Of a DNA stretch of 64,000 nucleotides, positions 40,155-49,123 are shown one piece after another. How positions within the stretch are numbered: the first letter of the stretch is position 1; every line of letters starts with the position of its first letter. The translations under genes and the position numbers were made by a program. The notes beneath the pieces are model-generated. The model saw nothing but the letters and a program-made list of their open reading frames with translations, was not told the origin of the DNA and made no database searches. This DNA is from Halomicrobium urmianum. Its GTDB lineage: Archaea > Halobacteriota > Halobacteria > Halobacteriales > Haloarculaceae. Location: contig NZ_CP084090.1 of the NCBI RefSeq assembly GCF_020217425.1, positions 310,001-374,000 on the forward strand. Direction: 5' to 3'.

Positions 40155-40261
40155 AGTTTGGTGTTGTGCCGCATCTGCGGTGCCAGCGACTTTCTCCCTT
40201 CCCAGACGCGACCGTCATGGCCGCGCACAGACCGAATCAGCGTACTCGTTGCTGACACCAT
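40151..40261 (-). CDS. Upstream ORF in S-layer gene 3 leader
   Basis: 36 codons, starting MVSATSTLIRSVRGHDG and ending NTKL. It is one codon longer than the other two copies, so the length change kept the frame. The TGA overlaps the S-layer ATG. The nucleotide sequence is clearly diverged from copies 1 and 2 in its second half. Confidence 0.55.
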   Translation of the reverse strand: MVSATSTLIRSVRGHDGRVWEGRKSLAPQMRHNTKL

Positions 40262-40291
40262 GGGTAGGGGTACGCCTGATAGATACTGATG

Positions 40292-40311
40292 TCTATATAA
40301 ATTGTTTGTGG
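40292..40311 (-). promoter_or_regulatory. S-layer gene 3 promoter
   Basis: The minus strand reads CCACAAACAATTTATATAGA: the same CCACAAA plus TATA layout as genes 1 and 2. Confidence 0.7.
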
Positions 40312-40572
40312 CTATTATGTGATGTGAAAACCCCCGTTCGTCCTGAAAAGTAGTAGTTTAGACCACAAGATGCGAGAAAATCAGTCCTGCCAAACTGTTG
40401 TTCATTCAATAATAGCATAGGCCATAGATTTAAAGTGGCGCTGTCTCTACAGGATTGGGAATATCATCACTAGTGCACTGGGTACCTCCACGGTAGCCTC
40501 CTCATGCTGGCGGCGTTACCGGCACCCGGTTACAGCGTCCACTAACTCACTGACGCGGTGAGAACGATACGG

Positions 40573-40647
40573 GCTGTCCCGAAACAGACCTGCTCGAACG
40601 TGAAACTGAACGCCAGTTCAGCAACCAGTCTTGCTCGAGGGGACAGC
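40573..40647. mobile_element. MITE-like element with GCTGTCCC ends
   Basis: About 75 bases with 8-base terminal inverted repeats (GCTGTCCC at 40573-40580, GGGACAGC at 40640-40647), an internal CTGAAC/GTTCAG hairpin and two TGCTCGA copies. It lies in an AT-rich gene-free gap (40312-40656). The ends resemble IS5-type termini, but the parent element is not identified. Confidence 0.45.
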
Positions 40648-40656
40648 AATCAGAAC

Positions 40657-41091
40657 TCACTCCGGCGCTCCGACTATCGCCCGCAACGCCGGCCACTCGT
40701 ACCACCAGACGACGGCGAACAGCGCCACCGCTCCGACGGGGACGGCGTACCGCCCGGGTTGCCGAGAGAACCCCCAGGCGAAGGACAGTTGCGTCAGCCC
40801 GGCGAGGACGAGCAGCCCGGCCGTGATGCGATGGTCCTCGCGGCCGGTCAGGTGCCCGACGGCGGCGCTGGCCAGGGCGCCGAGGTACAGGCAGACGCCG
40901 ACGGGCCACGCCAGGAGGTACTCCGGGAGCCCACGCGTATACGCGAAGACATAGTGGTAGAGCGTCGTCAGCGAGAAGGGGTCTGGATCGACCAGTCCGA
41001 AGGCGAACACCAGAGTCGCTTCGCCTCCGGAGACGACCAGCGACCAGGGAAGGAGGCCGACCGCGGCGAGGGCGGCCAGCCTGCGAGTCAT
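40657..41091 (-). CDS. TIGR04206-like membrane protein
   Basis: A 144-residue protein with four or five hydrophobic helices. LLPWSLVVSGGEATLVFAFGL, YTRGLPEYLLAWPVGVCLY and VGAVALFAVVWWYEWPAL match a haloarchaeal family recalled as TIGR04206. The ATG overlaps the stop of the upstream GTPase gene (ATGA at 41088-41091), so the pair is coupled. The function is unknown. Confidence 0.8.
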   Translation of the reverse strand: MTRRLAALAAVGLLPWSLVVSGGEATLVFAFGLVDPDPFSLTTLYHYVFAYTRGLPEYLLAWPVGVCLYLGALASAAVGHLTGREDHRITAGLLVLAGLTQLSFAWGFSRQPGRYAVPVGAVALFAVVWWYEWPALRAIVGAPE

Positions 41092-42197
41092 TCCGTCAGA
41101 ATGCGCAGCACGTCCTCGTCGGCCAGTTCGTGGTCGCGGCCGACCTGCTGCTCGTCGTGCTTGGCGCTGGGGCCGGAGACGCGGGCGAATCGGAACCGCT
41201 CCTCGAAGTCGCCGCCGAGCTTCTCGCAGGCGTCGTCGACGGTCTGGCCCTCTCGGAGGATCAGCGGCTCCTCGTAGTCGACGCCGCGGCCGGGCTTGTC
41301 CATGTAGATCCGGATCAGGCCCAGTTCGTCCCAGATCCGCTCCCTGAGCGCGTCGAGGCCCTTCTCCTCCTCGGCGCTGATGAACACGGCGTCCTCGGGG
41401 TCGACGCCGTACTCGCGCAGCTGCTCGTCGACGGTCTCCTTGTAGTCGGGCTCGATGAGGTCGGCCTTGTTGACGGCGACGGCGGAGGGGAGGTACTCGC
41501 GGTTGTCCATCACGCCGTCGATCAGGCGGTCGATGTCGACGTGCTCGCCGACGGTGACGTCGGCGTTGACGTAGCCGTGCTCGCGGAGGACGGACTTGAT
41601 CGTCTCCTCGTCGAGGTCCAGATCGACGCTGGCGTTGACGGAGATGCCGTCCTTGGCCTTCCGGCGGACGGAGATCCGCGGAGGCTCCTGGTCGATCCTG
41701 ACCTTGTTCTCGTACAGCTCCGTGCTGAGCCGCTCGTACTGGTCGATCTCGAACACGGAGAGGACGAACACGACGAGGTCGGCCGTCCGGACCACGGAGA
41801 GGACGGCCTGGCCGTCGCCCTTGCCGCTGGCGGCGCCCTCGATCAGCCCGGGGACGTCGAGCATCTGGATGTTGGCGCCCCGGTACTGGAGCATGCCGGG
41901 GTTGACGTCCAGCGTGGTGAACTCGTAGGCGCCCGTCTCGCTGTCGGCGTTGGTGAGGGCGTTCAGGAGCGTCGACTTCCCGACGCTGGGGAACCCGACC
42001 AGCGCCACCGTGGCGTCGCCGTGCTTCTCGACGGCGTAGCCGCCGCTCCCGCCGGACGAGGACTGGCGTTTCTCGAGTTCCTCCTTCTTCTCCGCGAGCT
42101 TGGACTTCAGCCGGCCGATGTGCGCCTCCGTCGACTTGTTGTAGGGCGTCTCGGCGATCTCCTCTTCGAGCTCGCGGATCTCCTCTTCGAGCCCCAT
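41088..42197 (-). CDS. DRG-type GTP-binding protein with TGS domain
   Basis: A 369-residue OBG/DRG-family GTPase. The N-terminal coiled helix (LEEEIRELEEEIAETPYNK) precedes the G domain with G1 GFPSVGKST at about 67-75, G3 DVPGLIEGA, and G4 NKAD at about 242-245. The C-terminal TGS domain (IRIYMDKPGRGVDYEEPLIL to the end) is complete. Archaeal DRG proteins associate with ribosomes or translation factors. The start at 42197 agrees with the family N terminus. Confidence 0.95.
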   Translation of the reverse strand: MGLEEEIRELEEEIAETPYNKSTEAHIGRLKSKLAEKKEELEKRQSSSGGSGGYAVEKHGDATVALVGFPSVGKSTLLNALTNADSETGAYEFTTLDVNPGMLQYRGANIQMLDVPGLIEGAASGKGDGQAVLSVVRTADLVVFVLSVFEIDQYERLSTELYENKVRIDQEPPRISVRRKAKDGISVNASVDLDLDEETIKSVLREHGYVNADVTVGEHVDIDRLIDGVMDNREYLPSAVAVNKADLIEPDYKETVDEQLREYGVDPEDAVFISAEEEKGLDALRERIWDELGLIRIYMDKPGRGVDYEEPLILREGQTVDDACEKLGGDFEERFRFARVSGPSAKHDEQQVGRDHELADEDVLRILTE

Positions 42198-42388
42198 CGT
42201 TTGTACGTCCGCCGTCCCCGCCGAATAAGGCTTTCCTCACGGCCGTCACTCGGGCCGCGACTGTTGGGGATCCATCAGTCGAGTCGCGACGGAGTCCGGT
42301 TTCACCGGCGATAGCGCCGCGAAGCGGCGAATCGCGCGGGAGTGAGACTTCGATACACTAATACGAAAGCCGACACGATTCTTCGATA

Positions 42389-42589
42389 ATGGCAAGTGCG
42401 GATCGGTTTCGCGACAGCACGCAGATCCTCCTGCCGGCCGCGGCGCTGGACGGCGTCCGCGAGGAGCTCGAAGAGCGGTTCACGCTGACGGTCCACCGGG
42501 AGGGGTCGCAGGTCCGCATCATCGGTTCGCCCGTGGAGATCAAGCGGGCCTCGGACTTCCTGGCGATGAACGGCGTCAACCTCGCCTGA
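42389..42589 (+). CDS. VNG_1110C family small protein
   Basis: A 66-residue protein: DRFRDSTQILLPAAALDGV, then REELEERFTLTVHREG and IKRASDFLAMNGVNLA. It is conserved in haloarchaea next to ribosomal protein genes, and its VRIIGSPVEIK strand suggests a small alpha/beta fold. No known function. It is transcribed toward rpl11. Confidence 0.85.
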   Translation: MASADRFRDSTQILLPAAALDGVREELEERFTLTVHREGSQVRIIGSPVEIKRASDFLAMNGVNLA

Positions 42590-42785
42590 CGCCGGTGGGC
42601 GTCCCGAGAGTCCCGGCCCGTACGCTCCGGTCGTCGCGCGTCTCGTCGCCTGTTCTGCGTCGCTCGTGCGCTGTCCTCCGAACCGAACACCGGCACGTGA
42701 TCACCCGGGCGCGCCGCCTCGGGGCGGGTACCGACCGCCTCTCGGCGTCGTGTGGCCGATTCACACGCGATTCGGGAAAAGCAAT

Positions 42786-42794
42786 CCTTAAAAC
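42786..42794 (+). promoter_or_regulatory. TATA box of rpl11
   Basis: CCTTAAAAC lies about 27 bases before the ATG at 42817, which implies a leaderless transcript for L11, as in Halobacterium. Confidence 0.6.
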
Positions 42795-42816
42795 TGCCGC
42801 GCGGGTTCGATAGAGT

Positions 42817-43296
42817 ATGGCTGGAACTATCGAAGTGCTCGTGCCCGGCGGCCAGGCCGATCCCGGCCCGCCGCTCGGTCCCGAGCTCGGTCCGACGCCC
42901 GTCGACGTGCAGGCAGTCGTCGGTGAGATCAACGACCAGACGGAGGCCTTCGACGGCACCGAAGTCCCCGTCACCGTCGACTACGAGGACGACGGCTCCT
43001 TCTCCATCGAGGTCGGCGTCCCGCCGACGGCGGAACTGATCAAGGACGAGGCCGGCTTCGACACCGGCTCCGGCGAGCCCCACGAGGAGTTCGTCGCGGA
43101 CCTCTCGGTCGATCAGGTCCGACAGATCGCCGAGCAGAAGGCGCCGGACCTGCTGGCCTACGACACGAAGAACGCCGCCAAGGAAGTCGTCGGCACCTGC
43201 GTCTCGCTGGGCGTCACCATCGAAGGTGAAAACCCCCGCGAGTTCAAGGAGAAGGTCGACGCCGGCGAGTACGACGACCAGCTCGCGGAAGCGTAA
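42817..43296 (+). CDS. rpl11: 50S ribosomal protein L11
   Basis: A 159-residue protein of the GTPase-associated center of the large subunit. The N-terminal domain has MAGTIEVLVPGGQADPGPPLG, and the PTAELIKDEAGF linker and C-terminal rRNA-binding domain (TKNAAKEVVGTCVSLGVTIEG) follow. Length and acidity are normal for halophiles. It has its own promoter and is followed by a separately promoted L1-L10-L12 unit. Confidence 0.97.
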   Translation: MAGTIEVLVPGGQADPGPPLGPELGPTPVDVQAVVGEINDQTEAFDGTEVPVTVDYEDDGSFSIEVGVPPTAELIKDEAGFDTGSGEPHEEFVADLSVDQVRQIAEQKAPDLLAYDTKNAAKEVVGTCVSLGVTIEGENPREFKEKVDAGEYDDQLAEA

Positions 43297-43362
43297 CTCG
43301 CGGTTCTTCTCTCCCGTTCACACCCGTGTGAGAGCGGTGCGTCCGCGGATGGGGTTCGACGG

Positions 43363-43371
43363 GTTTAAGTG
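43363..43371 (+). promoter_or_regulatory. TATA box of the L1-L10-L12 operon
   Basis: GTTTAAGTG, about 25-30 bases before the predicted start of an 80-90-base leader. Confidence 0.55.
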
Positions 43372-43396
43372 TCGCATTGGCCACGTTCCGGACGAG

Positions 43397-43432
43397 ACAG
43401 GCGATCGTACTGGCACTCGTCAGTACCCCTGT
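43397..43432 (+). promoter_or_regulatory. Putative L1-binding leader hairpin
   Basis: The leader folds as ACAGG/CCTGT (43397-43401 with 43428-43432) and GTACTG/CAGTAC (43407-43412 with 43421-43426), separated by an asymmetric internal loop (five bases against one). L1 is known to repress its own operon in haloarchaea by binding a leader structure that mimics its 23S site. This helix, at the very 5' end of the transcript, is the likely site. Confidence 0.55.
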
Positions 43433-43477
43433 TTCACTGACCCGTAGCAGCCTTCGGGCGTACTACGGAGGTGAACA

Positions 43478-44116
43478 ATGGCAGATCAGGACATAGAGCA
43501 AGCAGTGTCTCGCGCACTCGAGGACTCGCCGGATCGGAACTTCACCGAGACGGTCGACCTCGCGATCAACCTGCGCGACCTCGATCTTAACGACCCATCG
43601 AATCGTGTCGACGAGATGGTCGTGCTCCCGGCCGGGACAGGCCAGGAGACGACCATTGTCGTCTTCGCGGAGGGCGAGACCGCCCTGCGCGCGGAGGACG
43701 TCGCAGACGACGTCCTCGACGGTGACGACCTTGCCGACCTCGGCGACGACGACGACGAGGCCAAGGACCTGGCCGACGAGGTGGACTTCTTCCTCGCGGA
43801 AGAGGCCATGATGCAGGACGTCGGTCGGTACCTCGGTACCGTCCTGGGGCCGCGGGGCAAGATGCCCGACCCCATCAGTCCCGACGACGACGTCGTCGAG
43901 ATGGTCGAACGACTCAAGAACTCCGTGCAGCTCCGGAGCGGCGAACGGCGCACATTCCACACGCGCGTGGGCGCCGAGAGCATGTCCGCCGACGAGATCG
44001 CGGACAACATCGACGTCATCGTCCGGCGCCTGCACGCGGACCTCGAGAAGGGCCCCATGAACGTCGACTCCGTCTACGTCAAGACGACCATGGGCCCCGC
44101 CGTGGAGGTGGCCTGA
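43478..44116 (+). CDS. rpl1: 50S ribosomal protein L1
   Basis: A 212-residue L1-stalk protein. [36 protein letters not shown] is the N terminus, and [19 protein letters not shown] and the [18 protein letters not shown] end are the family signatures. GGAGGTG at 43468-43474 is a clear Shine-Dalgarno site, and an 80-90-base leader precedes it. It is the first gene of the L1-L10-L12 operon, and one base separates its stop from the next ATG. Confidence 0.97.
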   Translation: MADQDIEQAVSRALEDSPDRNFTETVDLAINLRDLDLNDPSNRVDEMVVLPAGTGQETTIVVFAEGETALRAEDVADDVLDGDDLADLGDDDDEAKDLADEVDFFLAEEAMMQDVGRYLGTVLGPRGKMPDPISPDDDVVEMVERLKNSVQLRSGERRTFHTRVGAESMSADEIADNIDVIVRRLHADLEKGPMNVDSVYVKTTMGPAVEVA

Positions 44117-44117
44117 T

Positions 44118-45161
44118 ATGAGCGCCGACGTCCGCAAGACCGAGACCATTCCGGAGTGGAAGCAGGAGGAGGTCGACGAGATCGTCGAGATCCTCGACTC
44201 CTACGAGAGCGTGGGTGTCGTCGACATTACCGGCATCCCGTCGCGCCAGCTGCAGGACATGCGCCGCGACCTGCACGGTACCGCGCAACTGCGCGTCTCG
44301 CGGAACACCCTGCTCAAGCGCGCGCTCGACGAGGCCGAGGCCGACATCCAGGAGCTCTCGGAGTACGTCTCCGGGCAGGTCGGCCTCATCGGGACCGACG
44401 ACAACCCGTTCGGCCTCTACAAGGAGCTGGAGGCCTCGAAGACCCCCGCGCCGATCAACGCGGGCGAGGTCGCGCCCAACGACATCGTCATCCCCGAGGG
44501 TGACACGGGCGTCGACCCCGGCCCGTTCGTGGGCGAACTCCAGAACGTGGGCGCCGCGGCCCGCATCGACGAGGGTTCGATCAAGGTCACCGAGGACTCG
44601 ACCGTCCTGGAGACCGGCGAGGAGGTCTCCGACGACCTCGCCAACGTCCTCAACGAGCTGGGCATCGAGCCCAAGGAGGTCGGTCTCGACCTGCGCGCCG
44701 TCCACGCCGACGGCGTGCTCTTCGAGCCCGAGGAGCTGGAACTGGACGTCGAGGAGTACCGGTCGGACATCTCCGCGGCCGCCTCGCGGGCGTTGAACCT
44801 CTCGGTCAACGCCGAGTACCCGACCGAGCAGAACGCCTCGACCCTGCTCCAGACGGCCCGCGGCGAGGCCAAGGCCGTCGCGCTGCAGGGCGCCATCGAG
44901 GAGCCCGACGTCATGCCTGACCTCGTGAGCAAGGCCGACGCGCAGGTCCGCGCGCTGGCCTCGCAGATCGACGACGAGGAGGCACTCCCCGAGGAACTCC
45001 AGGGCGTCGAGGCCCAGCCCGCAGCCGCTGAATCGACCGACGAACAGACCGACGCCGAGGACGAAGCCGAAGCCGAACCCGAGGAGTCCGAGGACGCCGC
45101 CGACGATGGCGGCGACGACGAGGACGACGACGCAGGCGACGCGCTCGGTGAGATGTTCTAA
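44118..45161 (+). CDS. rpl10: 50S ribosomal protein L10 (acidic P0)
   Basis: A 347-residue archaeal P0. The rRNA-binding and P1-anchoring parts run through [30 protein letters not shown] and [13 protein letters not shown]. The C-terminal tail is an extremely acidic linker ending in DALGEMF, the variant of the conserved P-protein end that recruits elongation factors. It lies between L1 and L12 with minimal spacing. Confidence 0.97.
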   Translation: MSADVRKTETIPEWKQEEVDEIVEILDSYESVGVVDITGIPSRQLQDMRRDLHGTAQLRVSRNTLLKRALDEAEADIQELSEYVSGQVGLIGTDDNPFGLYKELEASKTPAPINAGEVAPNDIVIPEGDTGVDPGPFVGELQNVGAAARIDEGSIKVTEDSTVLETGEEVSDDLANVLNELGIEPKEVGLDLRAVHADGVLFEPEELELDVEEYRSDISAAASRALNLSVNAEYPTEQNASTLLQTARGEAKAVALQGAIEEPDVMPDLVSKADAQVRALASQIDDEEALPEELQGVEAQPAAAESTDEQTDAEDEAEAEPEESEDAADDGGDDEDDDAGDALGEMF

Positions 45162-45178
45162 CCCACACGATTACAACA

Positions 45179-45526
45179 ATGGAATACGTTTACGCCGCAC
45201 TCATCCTGAACGAATCGGGCGAAGAGATCAACGAAGACAACCTGACCGACGTGCTCGACGCCGCGGGCGTCGACGTCGAGGAGTCCCGCGTCAAGGCCCT
45301 CGTCGCCGCGCTCGAGGACGTCGACATCGAGGAGGCCGTCGAGGAGGCCGCCGCAGCGCCCGTCGCCGCGGGCGGCGCGGCCGCCGCGCCGGCCGAGGGC
45401 GGTGCCGAGGAAGAGGCCGCCGAGGAAGAGGAAGCCGCAGAAGAGGAAGCCGCCGAAGAAGAAGCGGGCGACGACGACGAGGACGAAGGCGACGGCGGCG
45501 AAGGCCTCGGCGAGCTGTTCGGCTGA
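45179..45526 (+). CDS. rpl12: 50S ribosomal protein L12 (P1)
   Basis: A 115-residue stalk protein. The N-terminal dimerisation domain [22 protein letters not shown] is followed by an Ala/Gly hinge, a run of Glu/Ala repeats, and the GEGLGELFG end. A short palindrome (CGCCGACCCCGGGTCGGCG at about 45556-45574) lies just downstream and may end the operon transcript. Confidence 0.97.
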   Translation: MEYVYAALILNESGEEINEDNLTDVLDAAGVDVEESRVKALVAALEDVDIEEAVEEAAAAPVAAGGAAAAPAEGGAEEEAAEEEEAAEEEAAEEEAGDDDEDEGDGGEGLGELFG

Positions 45527-45540
45527 TACGGCCTGTCGCA

Positions 45541-45898
45541 AGTCACCCCCGGACGTCGCCGACCCCGGGTCGGCGATCGCCGGGAGACAGTGACGCCAGT
45601 CCGTACACGCCGGACGACTCAGCCCAGTACTCGCATTTCTTTCGCACGGTCGCTCGTGAGCGGCTGCGCTCGCTGCCGGTAGCGAGCCGTCGCGGGGGCC
45701 GTCGTAACCAGAGTTCGACCCGGACGCTGCAACGAACGACCGCGCGTACGTCTGCGAACGGGGAGTGCTATCGGTCGCTCGGAGAGCCGCTATGACGTCG
45801 TTGCGGTCGCTGCACTGGGTGGTGCGACGGCGGAGTCGCCACCGCGTTCGAGGAGGCCGCCGCGACCAGCGTGCTCGAGCGACCGGACGGAGCGGAAC
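45541..45898. other. Intergenic region after rpl12
   Basis: About 360 bases with GC-rich hairpins (CGCCGACCC/GGGTCGGCG near 45565 and GAGCGG/GCTCGC-type repeats near 45655-45700). No supported gene; open frames here are arginine-rich shadows. Confidence 0.6.
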
Positions 45899-46495
45899 TC
45901 AAGCGCCGTGGGAACCGTACTCGGCGTCCTGATCGATTTCGCGGACGACCTCGGCTGGATTACCTCGAACGAGTGCGTCCGCCGGGACGTCGTCCGTGAC
46001 GACGGCACCGGAAGCGACGACGGCGCGATCACCGATCGTCACACCGGGGTTGATCGTCGCCTGCCCGCCGATCCAGACGTCGTCACCGATCGTGACGGGC
46101 CTGGCGTACTCTTCGTAGTCCTCGTCGAGCCGGCGGCCCTCGGCGGGAAGCGGATGCGTCGAGGTGTAGATGTGTACGCCCGGTGCGATCAGGACGTTCG
46201 ATCCGACCTCGACCGGACAGGCGTCGAGGATCACGCAGTCGTAGTTCGCGTAAAAGTCCGCTCCGACGTGGACGTTGTAGCCGTAATCGCACTGGAAGGG
46301 CGGGTTGACGTGCGCGGAGTCGTCGACGGTTCCGAATAACTCCGACAGTAGTTCTGTGCGGCGTTCGGACTCGTCGTCGGTCGTCTGATTGTACTCGCTG
46401 GTGAGCTCCCGCGCCCTGGCCCGCTCCTCGACGAGCGTTTCGTCGTCTGGATCGTACATCTCTCCGTTCTGCTTCTTCTGACGTTCGCTCGCCAT
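45899..46495 (-). CDS. Sugar O-acetyltransferase, maltose/galactoside type
   Basis: A 198-residue left-handed beta-helix acetyltransferase of the Maa/LacA/NodL group. The N-terminal helical cap (NGEMYDPDDETLVEERARARELTSEYN) and FGTVDDSAHVNPPFQCDYGYNVHVGADFYANYDC are followed by hexapeptide turns, the catalytic-type His in IYTSTHPL, and VWIGGQATINPGVTIGDRAVVASGAVV. It transfers acetyl from acetyl-CoA to a sugar hydroxyl; the true substrate is unknown. The ATG at 46495 fits the family N terminus. Confidence 0.92.
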   Translation of the reverse strand: MASERQKKQNGEMYDPDDETLVEERARARELTSEYNQTTDDESERRTELLSELFGTVDDSAHVNPPFQCDYGYNVHVGADFYANYDCVILDACPVEVGSNVLIAPGVHIYTSTHPLPAEGRRLDEDYEEYARPVTIGDDVWIGGQATINPGVTIGDRAVVASGAVVTDDVPADALVRGNPAEVVREIDQDAEYGSHGA

Positions 46496-46636
46496 ACAGC
46501 AGCCACCCGCCCGTCCGACATAAGGATGAACGTCTCTGACTCGCTCTCGGTCGCTGGTCGACAGACGGCCTGTGGCGTTACATCGGCTCCCCGACGCCCG
46601 GCCGTTTATACGGAATGACGGTGCCATTTCGCCGCG

Positions 46637-47865
46637 ATGGAGGTCCCCATTCGCCTGATCGTGTCGCCGGCGTCGACCGCAGCGACGCTCGCGGCGATAC
46701 TGATCGGCGTGGCGCTGGGGACAGCCAGCGGCCTGACACCGGGGCTGCACGCCAACGCGTTCGCGCTCGGGCTAGCGAGCCTCGCGGCCGCCGTGCCCGG
46801 ACCGCCGCGTCTCGTCGGGGCGGCAATGCTGGCCGCGGGGACGACCCACACCTTCCTCGACGTCGTCCCGGCACTGGCGCTGGGCGTGCCGGACCCGTCG
46901 ATGGCCGCCGGTGCAGTGCCGGGCCATCGGCTGGTGATCGCCGGGCGGGGGCGGGAGGCGCTACGGCTGTCCGCGCTGGGCAGCGGGCTGGCGGTAGCGG
47001 CTGCGGTCCCGCTTGCGGTTCCGGTCACGCTGGTCATGGAACGCGCCTGGCCGGTCCTGCGGGCGCACCTGACGCTGGTGATGGCCGCCATCGCGGCGCT
47101 GCTCGTCCTCGGCGAGCGGGGTCGGCGGGCGATGGTCGGCGCGGCGCTGTCGCTGGGAGCCAGCGGCGCCCTCGGAATTGCGACGCTCGACCTCTCCCCG
47201 GCGGCGCCGCTGTCGGTCGGCGGGATGCTCGCCCCGCTGTTCGCCGGCCTGTTCGGCGCCCCCGTGCTGCTTGAGAGCATCGGCGGGGCCGGGGTCCCGC
47301 CGCAGGACGACGCGACGGTCGCGCTCCCGAAGCGCCGCGTCGCCGTCGTCGCCCTCGTGGGCACCGCCTGCGGCGCGGTCGTCGGGTACGTCCCCGGCGT
47401 GTCGGCAGCCGTCGCCGCGTCGGGCGCGCTGGCCGTCCTCTCGGGTCGGGCCCGCGGGCGTACGTGGTCGCGACCAGCGGCGTCAACACGGCGACCGCCG
47501 TGTTCGCCCTGTTCGCGCTCGTCTCGCTGGGCACGCCCCGTACCGGCGTCCTCGTCGCGCTGGAGAGCGCGAACGCGCCGCTGGACCTCCCCGTGCTACT
47601 CGCGAGCGTCGCAGTAGCCGCCGCCGCGTCGTTCGCGCTCGTCCCCGCCGTCGGCGACCGGTACCTCGAACGGATCCGCCGGTTCGATCCGACGCGACTG
47701 GCCGTCGCCGTCCTCTGTCTGCTGGTCGTCCTCTCGGGCCTGTTCGCCGGCGGGATCGGCGTCGGGACGTTCGCCGCCGCGACCGCCGTCGGCCTGGTCC
47801 CGGCGCGGTTCGGGGCCAAGCGATCGAACCTGATGGGCGTGCTCGTCGTCCCGCTGGCGCTGTAG
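46637..47865 (+). pseudogene. TctA/DUF112-like permease broken by a frameshift
   Basis: Two overlapping frames together give one polytopic membrane protein of about 409 residues. Frame 1 (from ATG 46637 to about 47456) starts with LIGVALGTASGLTPGLHANAF, which contains the G-L-x-P-G-L-H motif of TctA-like (DUF112) permeases. The sequence continues in another frame from about 47458 (AYVVATSGVNTATAVFALFAL) to the stop at 47865. A single missing base in the GC run around 47450-47460 explains the break. Composition is normal on both sides, so this is a recent mutation or a sequencing error. Confidence 0.8.
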
Positions 47866-47910
47866 CCGGACGCACGGCGTCACGCGTCTCTCCGTGCGAG
47901 AGCCCTACAC

Positions 47911-48894
47911 TCAGAGGTATCCCCGCCGCCGGAAGTGGACGAGCATGATGGCGCCCATCAGCGCCATCCCGACCATCACCGCGGGGTAGCCGAGTGACCA
48001 CCCCAGTTCGGGCATGTTGTACGGGCTCGCGCCGGGGTCGAAGTTCATCCCGTAGACGCCGGCGACGAAGGTCAACGGGATGAAGATGGTCGCGACGACG
48101 GTCAGCGTCTTCATCACCTCGTTGGTGGACTGCGAGAGGGCGTTGAGGTAGATGTCCCGTGACCCGACGACGAGGTCACGGTAGGTCTCGGTGAGGTCGA
48201 CGAGCTGGACCAGCTGGTCGTAGACGTCGCGGTAGTACTTCTCCGTCTCCTCGCGGACCTGGTCGGGGTCGCCGCGGGCGAGAACGCCCACGGCCTCGCG
48301 GGCCGGCCAGATCTGCTTCCGGATCGAGAGCAATTCCCGTCGCGTACTGTTGATCCGGTCGAGCGTCTCGCGGTCGGGCGACTCGACGACCTCCTCCTCG
48401 ATCCGCTCGATCCCCTCCTCGATGGCGTCCAGCAGCGTGAAATACTCGCCGACGACGGCGTCGAGGATCCGGTACGCGGTGAAGTCGGGGCCGCGCTGGA
48501 GGAACCGCTCGTCGCCGGCGTGGACCGCCTGCCACGCCCTGTCGACCGGCGCCGCCTCGCCGGGCGAGGCCGAGACGACCCAGTCGTCCCCGAGGAACAG
48601 GCCGACCGGCGTCGTGACGACCTCCTCGGCGAAGGTGGTCTCCCCGCGGGCCAGCGCGGCGATCTGCACGAGCAGGAAGGTGTAGTCCTCGAACGACTCG
48701 GTCTTCGCGCGGACGTCGTTGCGGACGTCCTCGATCGTCAGCGGGTGGACGTCGAAGACCTCGGCGATGGCCTCGAGCTCCGTCCGGGTGGCGTCGGTCG
48801 CGTGGACCCACGTCGTCCCGTCGGCGGCGCAGGCCGCGCCGAGGTCGTCGTACTCGACGACCCCGTCGCCCCCGTACACGACCGCGGAGATCAC
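47911..48894 (-). CDS. corA: CorA family magnesium/cobalt transporter
   Basis: A 327-residue pentameric divalent-cation channel. A long cytoplasmic alpha/beta domain (HPLTIEDVRNDVRAKTESFEDY) is followed by the stalk helix and two C-terminal membrane helices, with the signature GMNF in TFVAGVYGMNFDP at about 280. The start is GTG at 48894, overlapping the stop of the upstream small gene (GTGA), so the two are coupled. The C terminus HFRRRGYL is basic, as usual. Confidence 0.95.
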   Translation of the reverse strand: MISAVVYGGDGVVEYDDLGAACAADGTTWVHATDATRTELEAIAEVFDVHPLTIEDVRNDVRAKTESFEDYTFLLVQIAALARGETTFAEEVVTTPVGLFLGDDWVVSASPGEAAPVDRAWQAVHAGDERFLQRGPDFTAYRILDAVVGEYFTLLDAIEEGIERIEEEVVESPDRETLDRINSTRRELLSIRKQIWPAREAVGVLARGDPDQVREETEKYYRDVYDQLVQLVDLTETYRDLVVGSRDIYLNALSQSTNEVMKTLTVVATIFIPLTFVAGVYGMNFDPGASPYNMPELGWSLGYPAVMVGMALMGAIMLVHFRRRGYL

Positions 48895-49052
48895 GTCTCT
48901 CCCTCCCTGCGCCCGACGAGCGCGAGCGTCACCCCGGCCATCAGCGCCGTCAGGGAGAGCGCCCGACCCGGGTAGACGACGTGGACGCCGGCGACGTAGC
49001 CGCCGATCCCGGCCAGCGCCAGGCCGACGCCGATCGCGAACGTCAGATGCAT
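48891..49052 (-). CDS. Small two-helix membrane protein upstream of corA
   Basis: A 53-residue protein (MHLTFAIGVGLALAGIGGYV... then ALSLTALMAGVTLALVGRR) with two hydrophobic helices. A longer start at 49079 is possible. The stop overlaps the corA GTG. No family is recognised; coupling suggests a link to CorA. Confidence 0.65.
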   Translation of the reverse strand: MHLTFAIGVGLALAGIGGYVAGVHVVYPGRALSLTALMAGVTLALVGRREGET

Positions 49053-49123
49053 GCCCGCGTCAACAGCGCGGACCAGCAAAAGGATTCGTCCGGGAAGGGC
49101 GGCCCGACAGCGGATTTCGAGTG

